A DNA stretch of 28,646 bases, taken from assembly GCA_937916135.1 (NCBI GenBank), contig CALFTQ010000155.1, positions 1 to 28,646 of the forward strand, written 5' to 3'. Each line of letters begins with the position of its first letter. The stretch's first letter is position 1. This document shows, in pieces, positions 14,882 to 24,246 of this stretch. The position numbers and the translations under genes were made by a program. The notes below the pieces were generated by a model. The model saw only the letters and a program-made list of their open reading frames with translations, ran no database searches and was not told the origin of the DNA. This DNA comes from an uncultured Verrucomicrobiales bacterium (GTDB lineage: Bacteria > Verrucomicrobiota > Verrucomicrobiia > Verrucomicrobiales > Akkermansiaceae).

Positions 14882-17098
14882 ATGAAGAATCAGCTCATCA
14901 TTACCGCCTCTATCTGCTCCTTACTCAGCCTGCCGCTGGTATCGCTTGCCGATTCCGCACAGAACGTCCGGCAAGTGCAGGAAGTGCAGCAGGCCATCCA
15001 GGCCGGCGAACACCCGTTTTTTAATAAGAGCATGTACCCGGACTGGTCGAAACTGACCCCGGAACAAGCCCGCACCGACTCCGCCGCCGCCATGGTGATG
15101 GCCCGCCACCGCCTGGAAGCCATCAGCAACATCAAGCCGGAGGAAGCCACCTTCGAAAACACCTTCCTCGCCCTCTCCCACGCCCAGGATGAGCTCGAAA
15201 AGGTACAGAACCGCATCTACCACCTCAAGACCGTGGCCGATAGCGATGGCCTGCGCCAGGTGCAGGAAGAACTCATGCCCCTGTGGAATGAACTGGGTGC
15301 CGAGGTGCTGGCAAACGAAAAGCTCTGGGCCGTGCTGCGCAGCGCCGCCGCCCAGCCCTGGGTGAAGGAGCTCTCCCCCGCCAGGCAGCGCTACGTGCAG
15401 CAAGTCATCGAAAACTTCCATGACCAGGGCGCCGACCTGAGCCCGGAGCAGAAAGAACGCAAGAAAGAAATCGAGGACGAAATGTCCATGCTGGAACTGG
15501 AGTTCGGCAAAAACGTCCAGGACTCCACCGAAGCCTGGGAACTCATCATCACCGACCCCGCCGCACTGGCTGGCATGAGCGCCGACTGGCTCGACAAAGC
15601 ACGCGAGGATGCCCGCAAACGCGTGCATGGCGATGATGCCGCCCCCGCCTGGCGCATCAGCCTGCGCTCCACCAGCGCCTACGAAGTGCTGCGCCACTGC
15701 ACCGTAGAAGCCACCCGCAAAGCCTGCTGGGAAGGCACACGCACCATCGGCACCGGGCAATACGACAACGCCCCCATCGTCGCCCGCATCATGGAACTGC
15801 GCCGCGAGCTCGCCGAACTGCTGGGCTTCAAAACCTTTGCAGACCTGACCACCCACCGCCGCATGGTCGGCAGCGGGGAAAACGCCCTGGCATTTGTGGA
15901 CGGCATGATGCAGAAGGTGAAACCCACCTTCGATGCCGAATGCGCCCAGGTGCTGGACTTCGTAGAGAAGCGCACAGGCCGCGTCACCACCGCCCTGAAC
16001 CCCTGGGACCGCAGCTTCTACCTGCGCGAAATGTCCGAAGAAATGTACAACTTCGACGCCGACAGCATCCGCCCCTACCTGGAAAGCAAGCGGCTCGTAG
16101 ACGGCATGTTCGACATCTTTGCCAACCTCTACGGCATCTCCTTCACCGAGCTACCGACCCAGTGCGTGAAGCCCGGCGAGAAACCCGATGCCATCGCCAT
16201 CGAAACCTGGCACCCCTCCGTCAAAGCCTATGCCGTCACCGATGACCGCACCGGCCAGCACCTGGGCACCTTCTACATGGACCTCTTCCCCCGCAGCATG
16301 AAGCGCGAAGGCGCCTGGGTCATGCCCCTGGGCTATGGCAAATCCGCCGGTAACGGCCAGCACCGCGCCCCGCACCTGGCCGCCCTGGTGGGCAATATGA
16401 CCCCGGCCAGCGCCGATGGCCCCGCCCTCTTCAGCCACCGGGATGCCGTGGTACTCTTCCACGAATTCGGCCACATGATGCACGTCATGCTCAGCAACAC
16501 CGAGCTCGAAGCCCACGCCGGCACCGGCGTGGCCTGGGACTTCGTCGAGCTCCCCAGCCAGCTCTGCGAGAACTGGGCCTGGGAGCCCGAAGGCATCGCC
16601 TCCTTCGGCTACCACTACCAGCACGGCACCCCCATGCCCGATGCCCTGGCTGCCAAGCTCAAAGCCAGCCGCTTCTTCATGCCCGCCACCAGCAACATGG
16701 GCCAGCTCTGCATCGCCAAGCTCGACCTCGAAATGCACATGCACTACGATGAAAAATTCAAGGGCAAAAACCTCGAGGCCGCCACCCGCGAACTGCTCAG
16801 CAACTGGCAGATAGCCTACACCGTGCCCGGCAACTCCATCATGCGCACCCTGCGCCACTGCATCACCGGCGGCTACTGCGCCGGCTACTACTCCTACAAA
16901 TGGGCCGAAGTGCTCGCGGCCGATGCCTATACCCGCTTCCGCAACGAAGGTGTAATGAACCGCAAGACCGGCTCCGATTTCCGCAACGAAATCCTCTCCA
17001 AGGGAGACAGCCAGTCCGCCGCTGAAATCTACCGCAACTTCATGGGCCGCGACCCCAACCCGGATGCCCTCCTCCAGGTGCAAGGCCTCTGCAAGTAA
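14882..17098 (+). CDS. Exported M3-family metallopeptidase (oligopeptidase A/Dcp-like)
   Basis: Encodes 738 residues. The zinc site is present: HEFGH with H527, E528 and H531, and the third ligand in DFVELPSQ at E556, 29 residues after H527 as in thimet oligopeptidase. The C-terminal lobe has the substrate-tyrosine region GGYCAGYYSYKWAEVLAADAY typical of peptidyl-dipeptidase Dcp and oligopeptidase A. The family cleaves short peptides inside a deep channel. Unlike the usual cytosolic members it begins with a signal peptide (ITASICSLLSLPLVSLA, cleavage near residue 23), so it should work in the periplasm or outside the cell. Length is normal for the family. A T-tract terminator follows 22 bp after the stop, so the gene is probably monocistronic. 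Confidence 0.94.
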   Translation: MKNQLIITASICSLLSLPLVSLADSAQNVRQVQEVQQAIQAGEHPFFNKSMYPDWSKLTPEQARTDSAAAMVMARHRLEAISNIKPEEATFENTFLALSHAQDELEKVQNRIYHLKTVADSDGLRQVQEELMPLWNELGAEVLANEKLWAVLRSAAAQPWVKELSPARQRYVQQVIENFHDQGADLSPEQKERKKEIEDEMSMLELEFGKNVQDSTEAWELIITDPAALAGMSADWLDKAREDARKRVHGDDAAPAWRISLRSTSAYEVLRHCTVEATRKACWEGTRTIGTGQYDNAPIVARIMELRRELAELLGFKTFADLTTHRRMVGSGENALAFVDGMMQKVKPTFDAECAQVLDFVEKRTGRVTTALNPWDRSFYLREMSEEMYNFDADSIRPYLESKRLVDGMFDIFANLYGISFTELPTQCVKPGEKPDAIAIETWHPSVKAYAVTDDRTGQHLGTFYMDLFPRSMKREGAWVMPLGYGKSAGNGQHRAPHLAALVGNMTPASADGPALFSHRDAVVLFHEFGHMMHVMLSNTELEAHAGTGVAWDFVELPSQLCENWAWEPEGIASFGYHYQHGTPMPDALAAKLKASRFFMPATSNMGQLCIAKLDLEMHMHYDEKFKGKNLEAATRELLSNWQIAYTVPGNSIMRTLRHCITGGYCAGYYSYKWAEVLAADAYTRFRNEGVMNRKTGSDFRNEILSKGDSQSAAEIYRNFMGRDPNPDALLQVQGLCK

Positions 17099-17120
17099 GG
17101 AATTGACCACTTCCCCCACC

Positions 17121-17149
17121 GGTGTCGTCAGCTGACGGCACCTTTTTTT
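17121..17149 (+). terminator. Intrinsic terminator of the M3 peptidase gene
   Basis: GGTGTCGTC (17121-17129), loop AGCT, GACGGCACC (17134-17142), with one G-T wobble in a 9-bp stem, followed by seven T (17143-17149). Confidence 0.9.
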
Positions 17150-17351
17150 AGCATCGCAGCTGCTTTTCCAGGAGCACGCGACAGACGGGAATTGTGCGAA
17201 AAACTCTGCTGCCAGACGGTACTTCAGGCCCGGTTTGACGCATCGGCATTTACAGAAACATAGCACCTCGTCCCGGAAAACAGTGCCGATTTATCGGACC
17301 ACGCATATACACAGGCCGCAAGATATCAGTACACCGCGACAAGCTCGATAT

Positions 17352-17383
17352 AAAACGCGCAATCCGAGAGGATTGCGCGTTTT
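17352..17383 (-). terminator. Terminator of the Verru_Chthon A-like gene, likely bidirectional
   Basis: A perfect 14-bp stem, AAAACGCGCAATCC and GGATTGCGCGTTTT, with a GAGA loop, starts 21 bp beyond the stop codon at 17405. On the minus strand the stem runs into TTTTATAT. A/T ends on both sides allow function in both directions. Confidence 0.9.
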
Positions 17384-17404
17384 GAAAAGAGAGCTCCAAC
17401 AGGC

Positions 17405-20400
17405 TTAAATATCCCAGTTATCCAGCCACTTGAACGATACAATGCGGAACTGACGTCCCATAACTTTGTTGGTGTTGGTGAGGCCCTCACCCTTGGTACC
17501 ATCCGGGTTGTAATCCACATCCTGCGGGTCGTTGGTGGGATCCACATAGTTCATGGTGCGCTGCACCACGGCCTCGCACCAGGCTTGAGCCAGGATGGCC
17601 TTGTTCGGGTTGCGCACACAGCCATAGGAACGCACGGTGAAAGTATCATCACGCACTGTCAGGATGTTGCCCAGTGAAGCGAGCACGTCACTCTGAATCA
17701 GGTAACCGGGAGCTGCCGTGTGCAGGGAACCCATGCCGGCCTCCGGATTACGGAACATATTACCACGGGCCTCAGGCACTTTCACATCGTTGAAATCGCG
17801 GTTGATATCCGTAGCATCGATAGCAGCCTGCAGAGCACCTTTCAGACCATTCTCGCCCTGTTCGAGGCGGCGGTTAATGAAGTCAGACATGCTGAGGAAG
17901 GGTCCACGCTTGCGCACCTGCTTCACTATTTCCTCTGCCAGCTTGCGAATGGATTCAGCCTCCAGCATGCGCACCTCACCCCAGGCAGAAGCCATGCCGC
18001 CATCACGGAAAGAGGTAGAGCCCTGCATCATGCTATAGCCACCCAGGCCATCCACGCTCTTTTCAGTAGTGGAAAGCATGAAGCGGGAGAAGAGCACCTG
18101 ATTATCACTCTTACCATCTTCCACAAAAGTAAGGCGATTATCCTTGCCTGCCACCAGCTTGCGCTTGGCGAGACCCTGCAGCACAGCAGCCCAGGCTTCA
18201 ACAGACGTGGAGTTCACATTGAAACCACCGTCAATCATCAGATACTGAGCAATATATTTCCAGCCATCTTCGGCCATGATGCGCTTGATAACCTGTTCAT
18301 CATTGTAGGGTGTATTGACACGCTTGTAACGAGAGACCGGGAGCTCTTCCTCGCCCTTCAGGAACTTGGAGAGTACCTCCTCAGCTTCTATCTTGCCATT
18401 CTTATCCGGCATGTCAGAAACCGAAGAGCAGAACCAGCGATCCCACAAGGCGTCGTTAATCATCAGGCCATGGTCAAAGAAATCACCGAAAATCTTGGCG
18501 TTAGAAGAGAAATCATTGGCCTCTGTGTTATTCTGGAAATAGGTGTACACGTCATCCGCCGGCAAGCAGGGGTCAGCAAAGGCATTGCCAATACCCACGC
18601 CGGGCACACCGGCCTGATACTGCATGCGGCGGAGCGCACCCTGTGTCACGTAATCGCCGGAGGTGTTGGACTTATACCAACCCGGCTGAAGGCGCATGCC
18701 GGAAAAACCAGCGAGAGAGAACGGGGGATGCACCGGCAACTCGAGAACGGAAGCAAAGGAAACCTGCTCACCTTCACTAGTAATACCCAGGAGCCCATTG
18801 CGCCCGATATTGTCCATTGGGGCGCTGTCCATACCTGCACTTACACGCAAAGCTGCAAGCTGGTAGGGGTGGTACTTACGCATCTGAGGATCAGGGTTGA
18901 TGATGGCGCTGCCCCAGAACGCAGGGCTGGAATGCTGCCAGATTTTTGCGCGATAGTCACCTGGGAAAATCACAGAATTTGTGTGAGAGCCCGCGGATTT
19001 TGCCACAACACCAACCGCGCCTATGTAGTAAGGCACGTCCGGGTCATCCTGAGAGCCATCCGTTTTCCACTCAGTCTCCGAGCCACCGCAGAATTGGGTC
19101 TCGGTTTCGGCGACATTAGCAGGGTTATACCAGCCCAACACAAAACGCTGCGGAGAAATGCCACGCTTATTAGTGCCGGTATCGCCGGAACTGGGGTTAC
19201 TGGCGCTATTGTAACCAGTGAACACCGTGAGACACTCCGAATGCTTGGGTGCAAACCACTTACCATCTGTTCCGGCGCTATTGGGCTCACCCTGGCCAAG
19301 TCGGAGCCTGACGTAGAACTTGCCGCTATCGACATTGGCCTGAGTGGGTACGCCAGGTGCATCCGCACTATCGGCGGCGCGCCCTGAATAGAAGCGAGCC
19401 TTATATCCGGAGACCGAACTGGGGTTGTAACCGGGCACCCACGGATTGGCAAATTGCTTGGAGTAGTCGCCGGTCACACGAGCCTTGGCGGGCGAGAAGA
19501 AAATAACCTCACCCGGTTCAAATACAATATCACCGGTTTCATCGCCGGCTGCGGCGAGGAAGAAATCACCGTAGTCACTGCCGTAACGGCTCTGCTGCAT
19601 CAGGTAATTATTCCAACCATACTTCCAGGTGTTGGTCTGCTGCACGCAATAGGTATCTATCCACGTAGTCTTGTAAGGCAAGGACTGAGCCCAAAGCTGC
19701 TTGCCCCTCACACGCATGGGCACGTTATACGGATTCCACCACAGGAACATAGGTGCAAAGCACATGTCAAGATCATAGGTCGGAGAATCCTTTGCGAGCT
19801 TATCCGTTTCTTTAGTCACCAGGCCGAAGTTCGACATGAAGGCCAGAAGCACGGGGGTGCGGGCATAGCCAGCGGACTGGCTGCCCTCTTCCATCATCGC
19901 GCGAGTATCAAAATAGGTCTGCCCCAATTCAGAACTGGTCATTTCATCCGGGTCATCCTTGTAATTCATCTTGCGGTCGAAGGCAGAACCACTCATGCGC
20001 GTATAGGCTCTCTGGACATCACCCAGAAGACGAGCCGTGAAGTTTCTGGTATCCTTGGCGGTACCATCCGGCCAGCAATTATAGTAAGCATGCAGATTCT
20101 GCCAGGAACCGATGGGCATATCAGACTCCGTCCCCTGAGGCACCTGCTGGTTATCCGCGATGGGGCAGTCCTGGTTGGTACGGGCCGCAAAGTCGGTGTC
20201 CTTCAAGCTCTTCTTATTCAGAAGCAGGCAGAGATCCTGCTTGAAACCGCCCATACTCACGTTGATGGGCAGAGTATAAGAAGTCGTAGTCGCATCAAAG
20301 AAATAGGGCATACCCGCAGCACGGGAAGACGAGCCGATAAGCGGAAGGGATGCAAGGGTGACTATACGCGCAGGCTCCTCGATTTCGTCCGGCAGAAAGT

Positions 20401-21148
20401 CGAGGTCACGGTTATCCACAAAGCGGGGAGCGGGGGTATCCCAGGTACGGTGGAGAGCCTCGTACTCGTCTTTAGGCTCCTCACGGTTCTGTACAGACAC
20501 CTTGGCTTTCTGGTTTTCACCACCAACCCACCAGGCGAAGCATGCTTCATTCTTGCCTGTGGCAGGCATCTTCAGCAAATCGGCATACACATAATGCTGG
20601 GCAGAGAGAGACTTGCCGAGGGTACCCTCGCCTACCATGCAGATGCGCTGGCCGGGGGCACGGGAGCAGAGCTGAGCCGCGGCATTCATCGAGCGGGTAG
20701 AATTGCGGTCGCGGGCAGAAATCATCCAGCGGCGGAACATATCGGAGCGTCCCTTGGAATAGGTGCCGGAAATCTTGCTGCCGAGACCGGAAACACTCTT
20801 GCCGTAGATGGGGCCGTCCCAGCTGTTCCACACACCGAGCAGATGCTGAGCAGAGCCTCCATCATTATTGCTGAGGATGCCGGAGCTGGCCGTCACGCGC
20901 TGGTCAGGCCCGAGCTCCACCTGCAACTCACCAATGGCGGCATCCAGACCAACTAGGGCTTGCTGGCGGGCCTCCGCCTGCAGCATGGTCTGCAACGCAA
21001 TGCGGTTCTGCGAAGCAGCCGTTGCCATAATCGCCACAGCCAGCATGGCCAGCAGCATCATAAGGGTCAGAGTTGCAATCAGTGCAAACCCCTTCTTCGG
21101 GCGCTTGCGACTGGAGGACGAGAGTTTTTGAGTCTGTCTCAATTTCAT
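17405..21148 (-). CDS. Verru_Chthon cassette protein A-like, pilin-headed giant protein
   Basis: Encodes 1247 residues. Residues 18-50 are a type IV pilin-like leader and helix: KKG then FALIATLTLMMLLAMLAVAI, with a prepilin-peptidase-type site between G20 and F21. The usual Glu at mature position 5 is Ala, as in GspK/PilX-type minor pseudopilins. The long remainder, rich in N, D, W and Y, contains a late GPFLSMSDFINRRLEQG segment like the helix-hairpin part of GspK-type proteins. This layout and length match the Verru_Chthon cassette protein A family of Verrucomicrobiota. The B, C and D cassette partners are not adjacent. The start at 21148 is chosen because a promoter overlaps the alternative GTG at 21181. 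Likely acts at the tip of a pseudopilus or in cell-surface assembly; function is not established. Confidence 0.85.
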   Translation of the reverse strand: MKLRQTQKLSSSSRKRPKKGFALIATLTLMMLLAMLAVAIMATAASQNRIALQTMLQAEARQQALVGLDAAIGELQVELGPDQRVTASSGILSNNDGGSAQHLLGVWNSWDGPIYGKSVSGLGSKISGTYSKGRSDMFRRWMISARDRNSTRSMNAAAQLCSRAPGQRICMVGEGTLGKSLSAQHYVYADLLKMPATGKNEACFAWWVGGENQKAKVSVQNREEPKDEYEALHRTWDTPAPRFVDNRDLDFLPDEIEEPARIVTLASLPLIGSSSRAAGMPYFFDATTTSYTLPINVSMGGFKQDLCLLLNKKSLKDTDFAARTNQDCPIADNQQVPQGTESDMPIGSWQNLHAYYNCWPDGTAKDTRNFTARLLGDVQRAYTRMSGSAFDRKMNYKDDPDEMTSSELGQTYFDTRAMMEEGSQSAGYARTPVLLAFMSNFGLVTKETDKLAKDSPTYDLDMCFAPMFLWWNPYNVPMRVRGKQLWAQSLPYKTTWIDTYCVQQTNTWKYGWNNYLMQQSRYGSDYGDFFLAAAGDETGDIVFEPGEVIFFSPAKARVTGDYSKQFANPWVPGYNPSSVSGYKARFYSGRAADSADAPGVPTQANVDSGKFYVRLRLGQGEPNSAGTDGKWFAPKHSECLTVFTGYNSASNPSSGDTGTNKRGISPQRFVLGWYNPANVAETETQFCGGSETEWKTDGSQDDPDVPYYIGAVGVVAKSAGSHTNSVIFPGDYRAKIWQHSSPAFWGSAIINPDPQMRKYHPYQLAALRVSAGMDSAPMDNIGRNGLLGITSEGEQVSFASVLELPVHPPFSLAGFSGMRLQPGWYKSNTSGDYVTQGALRRMQYQAGVPGVGIGNAFADPCLPADDVYTYFQNNTEANDFSSNAKIFGDFFDHGLMINDALWDRWFCSSVSDMPDKNGKIEAEEVLSKFLKGEEELPVSRYKRVNTPYNDEQVIKRIMAEDGWKYIAQYLMIDGGFNVNSTSVEAWAAVLQGLAKRKLVAGKDNRLTFVEDGKSDNQVLFSRFMLSTTEKSVDGLGGYSMMQGSTSFRDGGMASAWGEVRMLEAESIRKLAEEIVKQVRKRGPFLSMSDFINRRLEQGENGLKGALQAAIDATDINRDFNDVKVPEARGNMFRNPEAGMGSLHTAAPGYLIQSDVLASLGNILTVRDDTFTVRSYGCVRNPNKAILAQAWCEAVVQRTMNYVDPTNDPQDVDYNPDGTKGEGLTNTNKVMGRQFRIVSFKWLDNWDI

Positions 21149-21172
21149 AGAAAAAAATGCGAGTACTTTCTT

Positions 21173-21200
21173 ACTATACACAAGCCTCGCCCCGCGTCAA
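21173..21200 (-). promoter_or_regulatory. Promoter of the Verru_Chthon A-like gene
   Basis: On the minus strand TTGACG (21200-21195), 16 bp, TATAGT (21178-21173), then 24 nt to the ATG at 21148. It overlaps the GTG at 21181, which is therefore unlikely to be the start. Confidence 0.6.
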
Positions 21201-21284
21201 GCAAATTCAGCCTAAAACAGCGTTGAAATCGGGCATGCAAAGGAGTCAAATTCCATCCCTTGGGTGCAATTACCAAAAACGAGA

Positions 21285-21313
21285 TTGAACCAGCGCGGTC
21301 TCTGTGATACAAT
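21285..21313 (+). promoter_or_regulatory. pheA promoter
   Basis: TTGAAC (21285-21290), 17 bp, TACAAT (21308-21313), then 12 nt to the ATG at 21326. The short leader leaves no room for a Phe attenuator peptide. Confidence 0.7.
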
Positions 21314-21325
21314 GCGCGCACGACC

Positions 21326-22390
21326 ATGAATTTAGATGAGCTGAGACAAGGAATCGACGCCGTGGACGCGCAGCTGATAGAGCTGCTCAAGCAGCGTGCA
21401 GCCTACGTACACCAGGTGGGTGAACTCAAAAAGGCCAGCGGAGCCCCCACATTTGTTCCGGAACGAGAAAATGCGCTCATCTCAAAGCTTCTCAAATTGA
21501 ACGATGGCGTGTTGCCGGAAAAGAGCCTGCTGAGCATCTGGCGGCAGATTGTGAGCTGCTCCTTCAACCTGGAGGGGAACATGCGCATCGGCTACCTGGG
21601 GCCGGAGGGCACCTGGAGCCACCAGGCCGCGCTGAGCCGCTTCGGCGACAGTGTGGAGCTGGTGCCCTACTCTTCCTTTGCGCACATCTTTGCCGCGGTG
21701 GAGCGCAACGAAGTGAACTACGGCGTCATTCCGCTGGAAAACAGCACGCATGGCAACGTGGTGCAGGCCATGGATTTCTTTGCCCACACGCACCTGAGCA
21801 TCTGCGCCCAGGTGCACCAGAGCGTGCAGCACTGCCTCATGGCCAACATCCCCGCCAAAGAAATCCGCACCATCTACTCCCACCCGCAAGTGCTGGGCCA
21901 GTGCAGCGTGTGGTTGCAGCAGAATTACCCGGAAGCCGAGCAGATACCCACTGCCAGCAGCACCGCCGCCGCCCGCATGGCCGTGGAGAAAGCTGCCGAT
22001 GGCGCCGCCGCTCTCGGGAGCCCGCTGGCCGCCAGGCTGCACGGGCTCAACATTCTGGCCGAGCAGGTGCAGGACGTGGCCACCAACACCACACGATTCG
22101 TGGTCATCGGCACCCAGAAGACGAAGCCCTGCGGCAAGGACCGCACCACCATCTGCTTCACCGTGCCGCACAAGGCCGGCGGTCTGGTGGATGTGCTGGA
22201 GTATTTCCGCACCTACGGCATCAACATATACTGTCTGGATTCCCGCCCCACGCGCGACACAGCATGGGAATACCTCTTCTACATCGATGTGGACGGGCAT
22301 GAGGCAGCCGAGCCGCTGAGCAGCTGCCTGGCAGAACTGAAAGCCCAGTGCCCCGTGTTCAAAGTGCTGGGCTCCTACCCCGAAAGCTGA
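21326..22390 (+). CDS. pheA: Bifunctional chorismate mutase/prephenate dehydratase
   Basis: Encodes 354 residues that convert chorismate to prephenate and then to phenylpyruvate in phenylalanine synthesis. Residues 1-80 are an AroQ chorismate mutase helix bundle (LRQGIDAVDAQLIELLKQRA, with R7, R24 and K35 at ligand positions and PEREN near 45). The dehydratase domain starts near residue 86 with IGYLGPEGTWSHQAA, continues through GVIPLENSTHGNVVQAMDF, and has the catalytic TTRF motif. From about residue 270 follows a regulatory ACT domain (KAGGLVDVLEYFRTYGINI, then the DSRP variant of the ESRP phenylalanine-binding motif), so allosteric inhibition by phenylalanine is expected. It is followed after 5 bp by holB, forming an operon with housekeeping genes. 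Confidence 0.96.
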   Translation: MNLDELRQGIDAVDAQLIELLKQRAAYVHQVGELKKASGAPTFVPERENALISKLLKLNDGVLPEKSLLSIWRQIVSCSFNLEGNMRIGYLGPEGTWSHQAALSRFGDSVELVPYSSFAHIFAAVERNEVNYGVIPLENSTHGNVVQAMDFFAHTHLSICAQVHQSVQHCLMANIPAKEIRTIYSHPQVLGQCSVWLQQNYPEAEQIPTASSTAAARMAVEKAADGAAALGSPLAARLHGLNILAEQVQDVATNTTRFVVIGTQKTKPCGKDRTTICFTVPHKAGGLVDVLEYFRTYGINIYCLDSRPTRDTAWEYLFYIDVDGHEAAEPLSSCLAELKAQCPVFKVLGSYPES

Positions 22391-22395
22391 ATATT

Positions 22396-23373
22396 ATGTC
22401 CTTCTCCCTTTCCCAGGCACAGCAACTCCTCCTGCACGCCCGCCGCAGCGGGCGCCTGCCGCATGCCCTGCTGCTCACCGGCACCCCGGCGGCCGGCACC
22501 CACCAGCTGGCGCTTGCCCTGGCTGCCGAGCTGAACGGCACCACCGCCACCACACTGGAAGCGCTGCGCCACCCCATGTGCCGCGTGCTGCGCCCCGGTT
22601 CCAAGAGCCGCAAGATTCTCATTGAGGACATCCGCGGCATTGAACCCTTCCTCGCCCTGCGAGCCGAGGAAGGCGCCACCAAATTCATCGTCATCCTCGA
22701 GGCCGACCGCATGATGGAAGAAGCCGCCAATGCCTTCCTGAAAACGCTGGAAGAGCCACCGCCGCAGACTCTCATCATCCTGATTACCGAGCAGCCCAGC
22801 CGCCTGCTCACCACTATTCTTTCGCGCTGTGTGCGCGTGCCCCTGCACGAGCCGGGCAATACCCTGCATCTCTCGGAAGCCCAGCAGGCCTTCCTGCCCG
22901 CAGTGGCTGCGGCCCTGCCCCTGGTCGGCTCCGATGTGGCAGCCCTCGCCCTGCGAGCCGATTTCCAGGCCCTGCTGGCCGAGCGCCGGGAGCAGATTAC
23001 CAAGCGGCTCACCGCAGCCGTCAAGGCCGAGGCCAAGGCCATAGCAGAGGGCACCGACATCCGCGACTGGGAAGCCCGGCAGAAAGATGCCACCGCCGCG
23101 CTCATCGAGACGGAGTACCTGGCCGAGCGCGAACAGATGCTGGAGCTGCTCTCCCTCTGCCTGGGACAGGCCGTGCTGCTGGCCTCGCACGCGCCGGATG
23201 TGCAGCCGCTCACCCCGGAAATAGCCGGGCTGGCCGCCGCGCGCCCCGTAGCGGAGCTCCTGCTGCGCATGCGCGCGCTGGAAGCCCTGCGCACCGACCT
23301 CAACTTCAACGTGAACGAGGCCCTCACGCTCGATTCACATCTGCTCAACATCATCGGTAATATCACGTTATGA
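22396..23373 (+). CDS. holB: DNA polymerase III delta-prime subunit-like clamp-loader protein
   Basis: Encodes 325 residues from the ATG at 22396, 5 bp after pheA. Matches the HolB/DnaX-like AAA+ fold: PHALLLTGTPAAGTHQLA near residues 22-39, VILEADRMMEEAANAFLKTLEEPP near 110, then TLIILITEQPSRLLTTILSRC with the clamp-loader SRC motif. Delta-prime is the clamp-loader subunit that works with delta and DnaX in sliding-clamp loading. The Walker A region (GTPAAGTH) lacks the Lys, as expected for a non-ATP-binding delta-prime. The four-cysteine zinc module of E. coli HolB and DnaX is absent; only one Cys (PMCRVL) lies in that interval. Its stop overlaps the yicC start (ATGA, 23370-23373). Confidence 0.88.
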   Translation: MSFSLSQAQQLLLHARRSGRLPHALLLTGTPAAGTHQLALALAAELNGTTATTLEALRHPMCRVLRPGSKSRKILIEDIRGIEPFLALRAEEGATKFIVILEADRMMEEAANAFLKTLEEPPPQTLIILITEQPSRLLTTILSRCVRVPLHEPGNTLHLSEAQQAFLPAVAAALPLVGSDVAALALRADFQALLAERREQITKRLTAAVKAEAKAIAEGTDIRDWEARQKDATAALIETEYLAEREQMLELLSLCLGQAVLLASHAPDVQPLTPEIAGLAAARPVAELLLRMRALEALRTDLNFNVNEALTLDSHLLNIIGNITL

Positions 23374-24245
23374 ACAGCATGACCGGATTCGGAGCCGCCA
23401 CGGCTCCCCTGGGTGGTTCCTCCATCCGCGTAGAAATTGGCGGCGTCAACCGCAAACAGGCAGAAATCGCCGTTGCCCTGCCCCGCGCCTGGGCCGCACT
23501 GGAAACCACCGTGCGCGACATCGTGGCCGCCGCCGTCTCCCGCGGGCGAGTCAACGTATCCCTCACCCTGCAGCAGACACCCGGCGCCGCCGGTTCCCTG
23601 GCGCTCAACCGCGACAAGCTCGCCGCCCTCACCGCCACCCTGGCCGAGGCCGAAAGCACCCTGGGCCGCAGCATCGATACCTCGCTGGATGCGCTTCTCC
23701 GCCTGGGCATCATTGCCGAGGAAACAGAAACCGATATGCCGCTGGAAACCGTGCAGGCCGCGGCCGAGCCCGCCGTGCGCGAAGCACTGGAAGCCTTCCT
23801 CAAACTGCGTGCGCAGGAGGGCGAGAACATGAAGCGCGACCTGCTCGGCCGCATTGCCACGCTGCGCCAGTTCCGCGAGCAGCTCATGGCACGCGCCGCC
23901 GGCGTGGCCACACGCCACCGCGAGGTGCTCCTCAAACGCCTGGCAGAGGCCGGGCTCCCCCTTCCGCTGGACGACGAACGCATCATCAAGGAAATTGCCC
24001 TCTTTGCGGATAGGTGCGATGTGTCCGAGGAAATGACCCGCCTGGAATCCCACCTTAACCAGTTCGAGAAAATCTGCGACAAGGCTGAACCCGTGGGCCG
24101 CACGCTCGACTTCCTCTGCCAGGAAATCTTCCGCGAGCTCAACACCACCGGCTCCAAGGCCAACGATGCCGAGCTTGCCCAGCTCGTTGTCACCGCCAAG
24201 ACCGAACTCGAAAAAATCCGCGAACAAGTCCAGAACATCGAATAA
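23370..24245 (+). CDS. yicC: YicC-family endoribonuclease
   Basis: Encodes 291 residues, the normal length. The N-terminus MNSMTGFGAA is the family signature. The C-terminal domain carries FADRCDVSEEMTRLESHLNQF, GRTLDFLCQEIFRELNTTGSK and the terminal KTELEKIREQVQNIE. YicC proteins are cytoplasmic RNases reported to act on small RNAs in enterobacteria. The yicC-gmk order seen here is common in bacteria. The start overlaps the holB stop by 4 bp. Confidence 0.95.
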   Translation: MNSMTGFGAATAPLGGSSIRVEIGGVNRKQAEIAVALPRAWAALETTVRDIVAAAVSRGRVNVSLTLQQTPGAAGSLALNRDKLAALTATLAEAESTLGRSIDTSLDALLRLGIIAEETETDMPLETVQAAAEPAVREALEAFLKLRAQEGENMKRDLLGRIATLRQFREQLMARAAGVATRHREVLLKRLAEAGLPLPLDDERIIKEIALFADRCDVSEEMTRLESHLNQFEKICDKAEPVGRTLDFLCQEIFRELNTTGSKANDAELAQLVVTAKTELEKIREQVQNIE

Positions 24246-24246
24246 T

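Larger units (their letters stand above)
17099..17404. other. 306-bp convergent intergenic region with two terminators
   Basis: The M3 peptidase terminator lies at its left end and the terminator of the large minus-strand gene at its right end. Between 17150 and 17351 I see only minor dyads such as CCGATTTATCGG and no credible gene or RNA. Confidence 0.6.

Noticed and set aside
14921..17266. Minus-strand frames of 311 and 371 codons opposite the M3 peptidase
   Set aside because: Gly/Ala/His/Val-rich antisense translations of a gene whose zinc motif is in the plus frame.
17720..20956. Plus-strand frames of 555 and 500 codons opposite the Verru_Chthon A-like gene
   Set aside because: Rich in H, R, I and G with no domain; they lie entirely inside a minus-strand gene with promoter, pilin leader and terminator.
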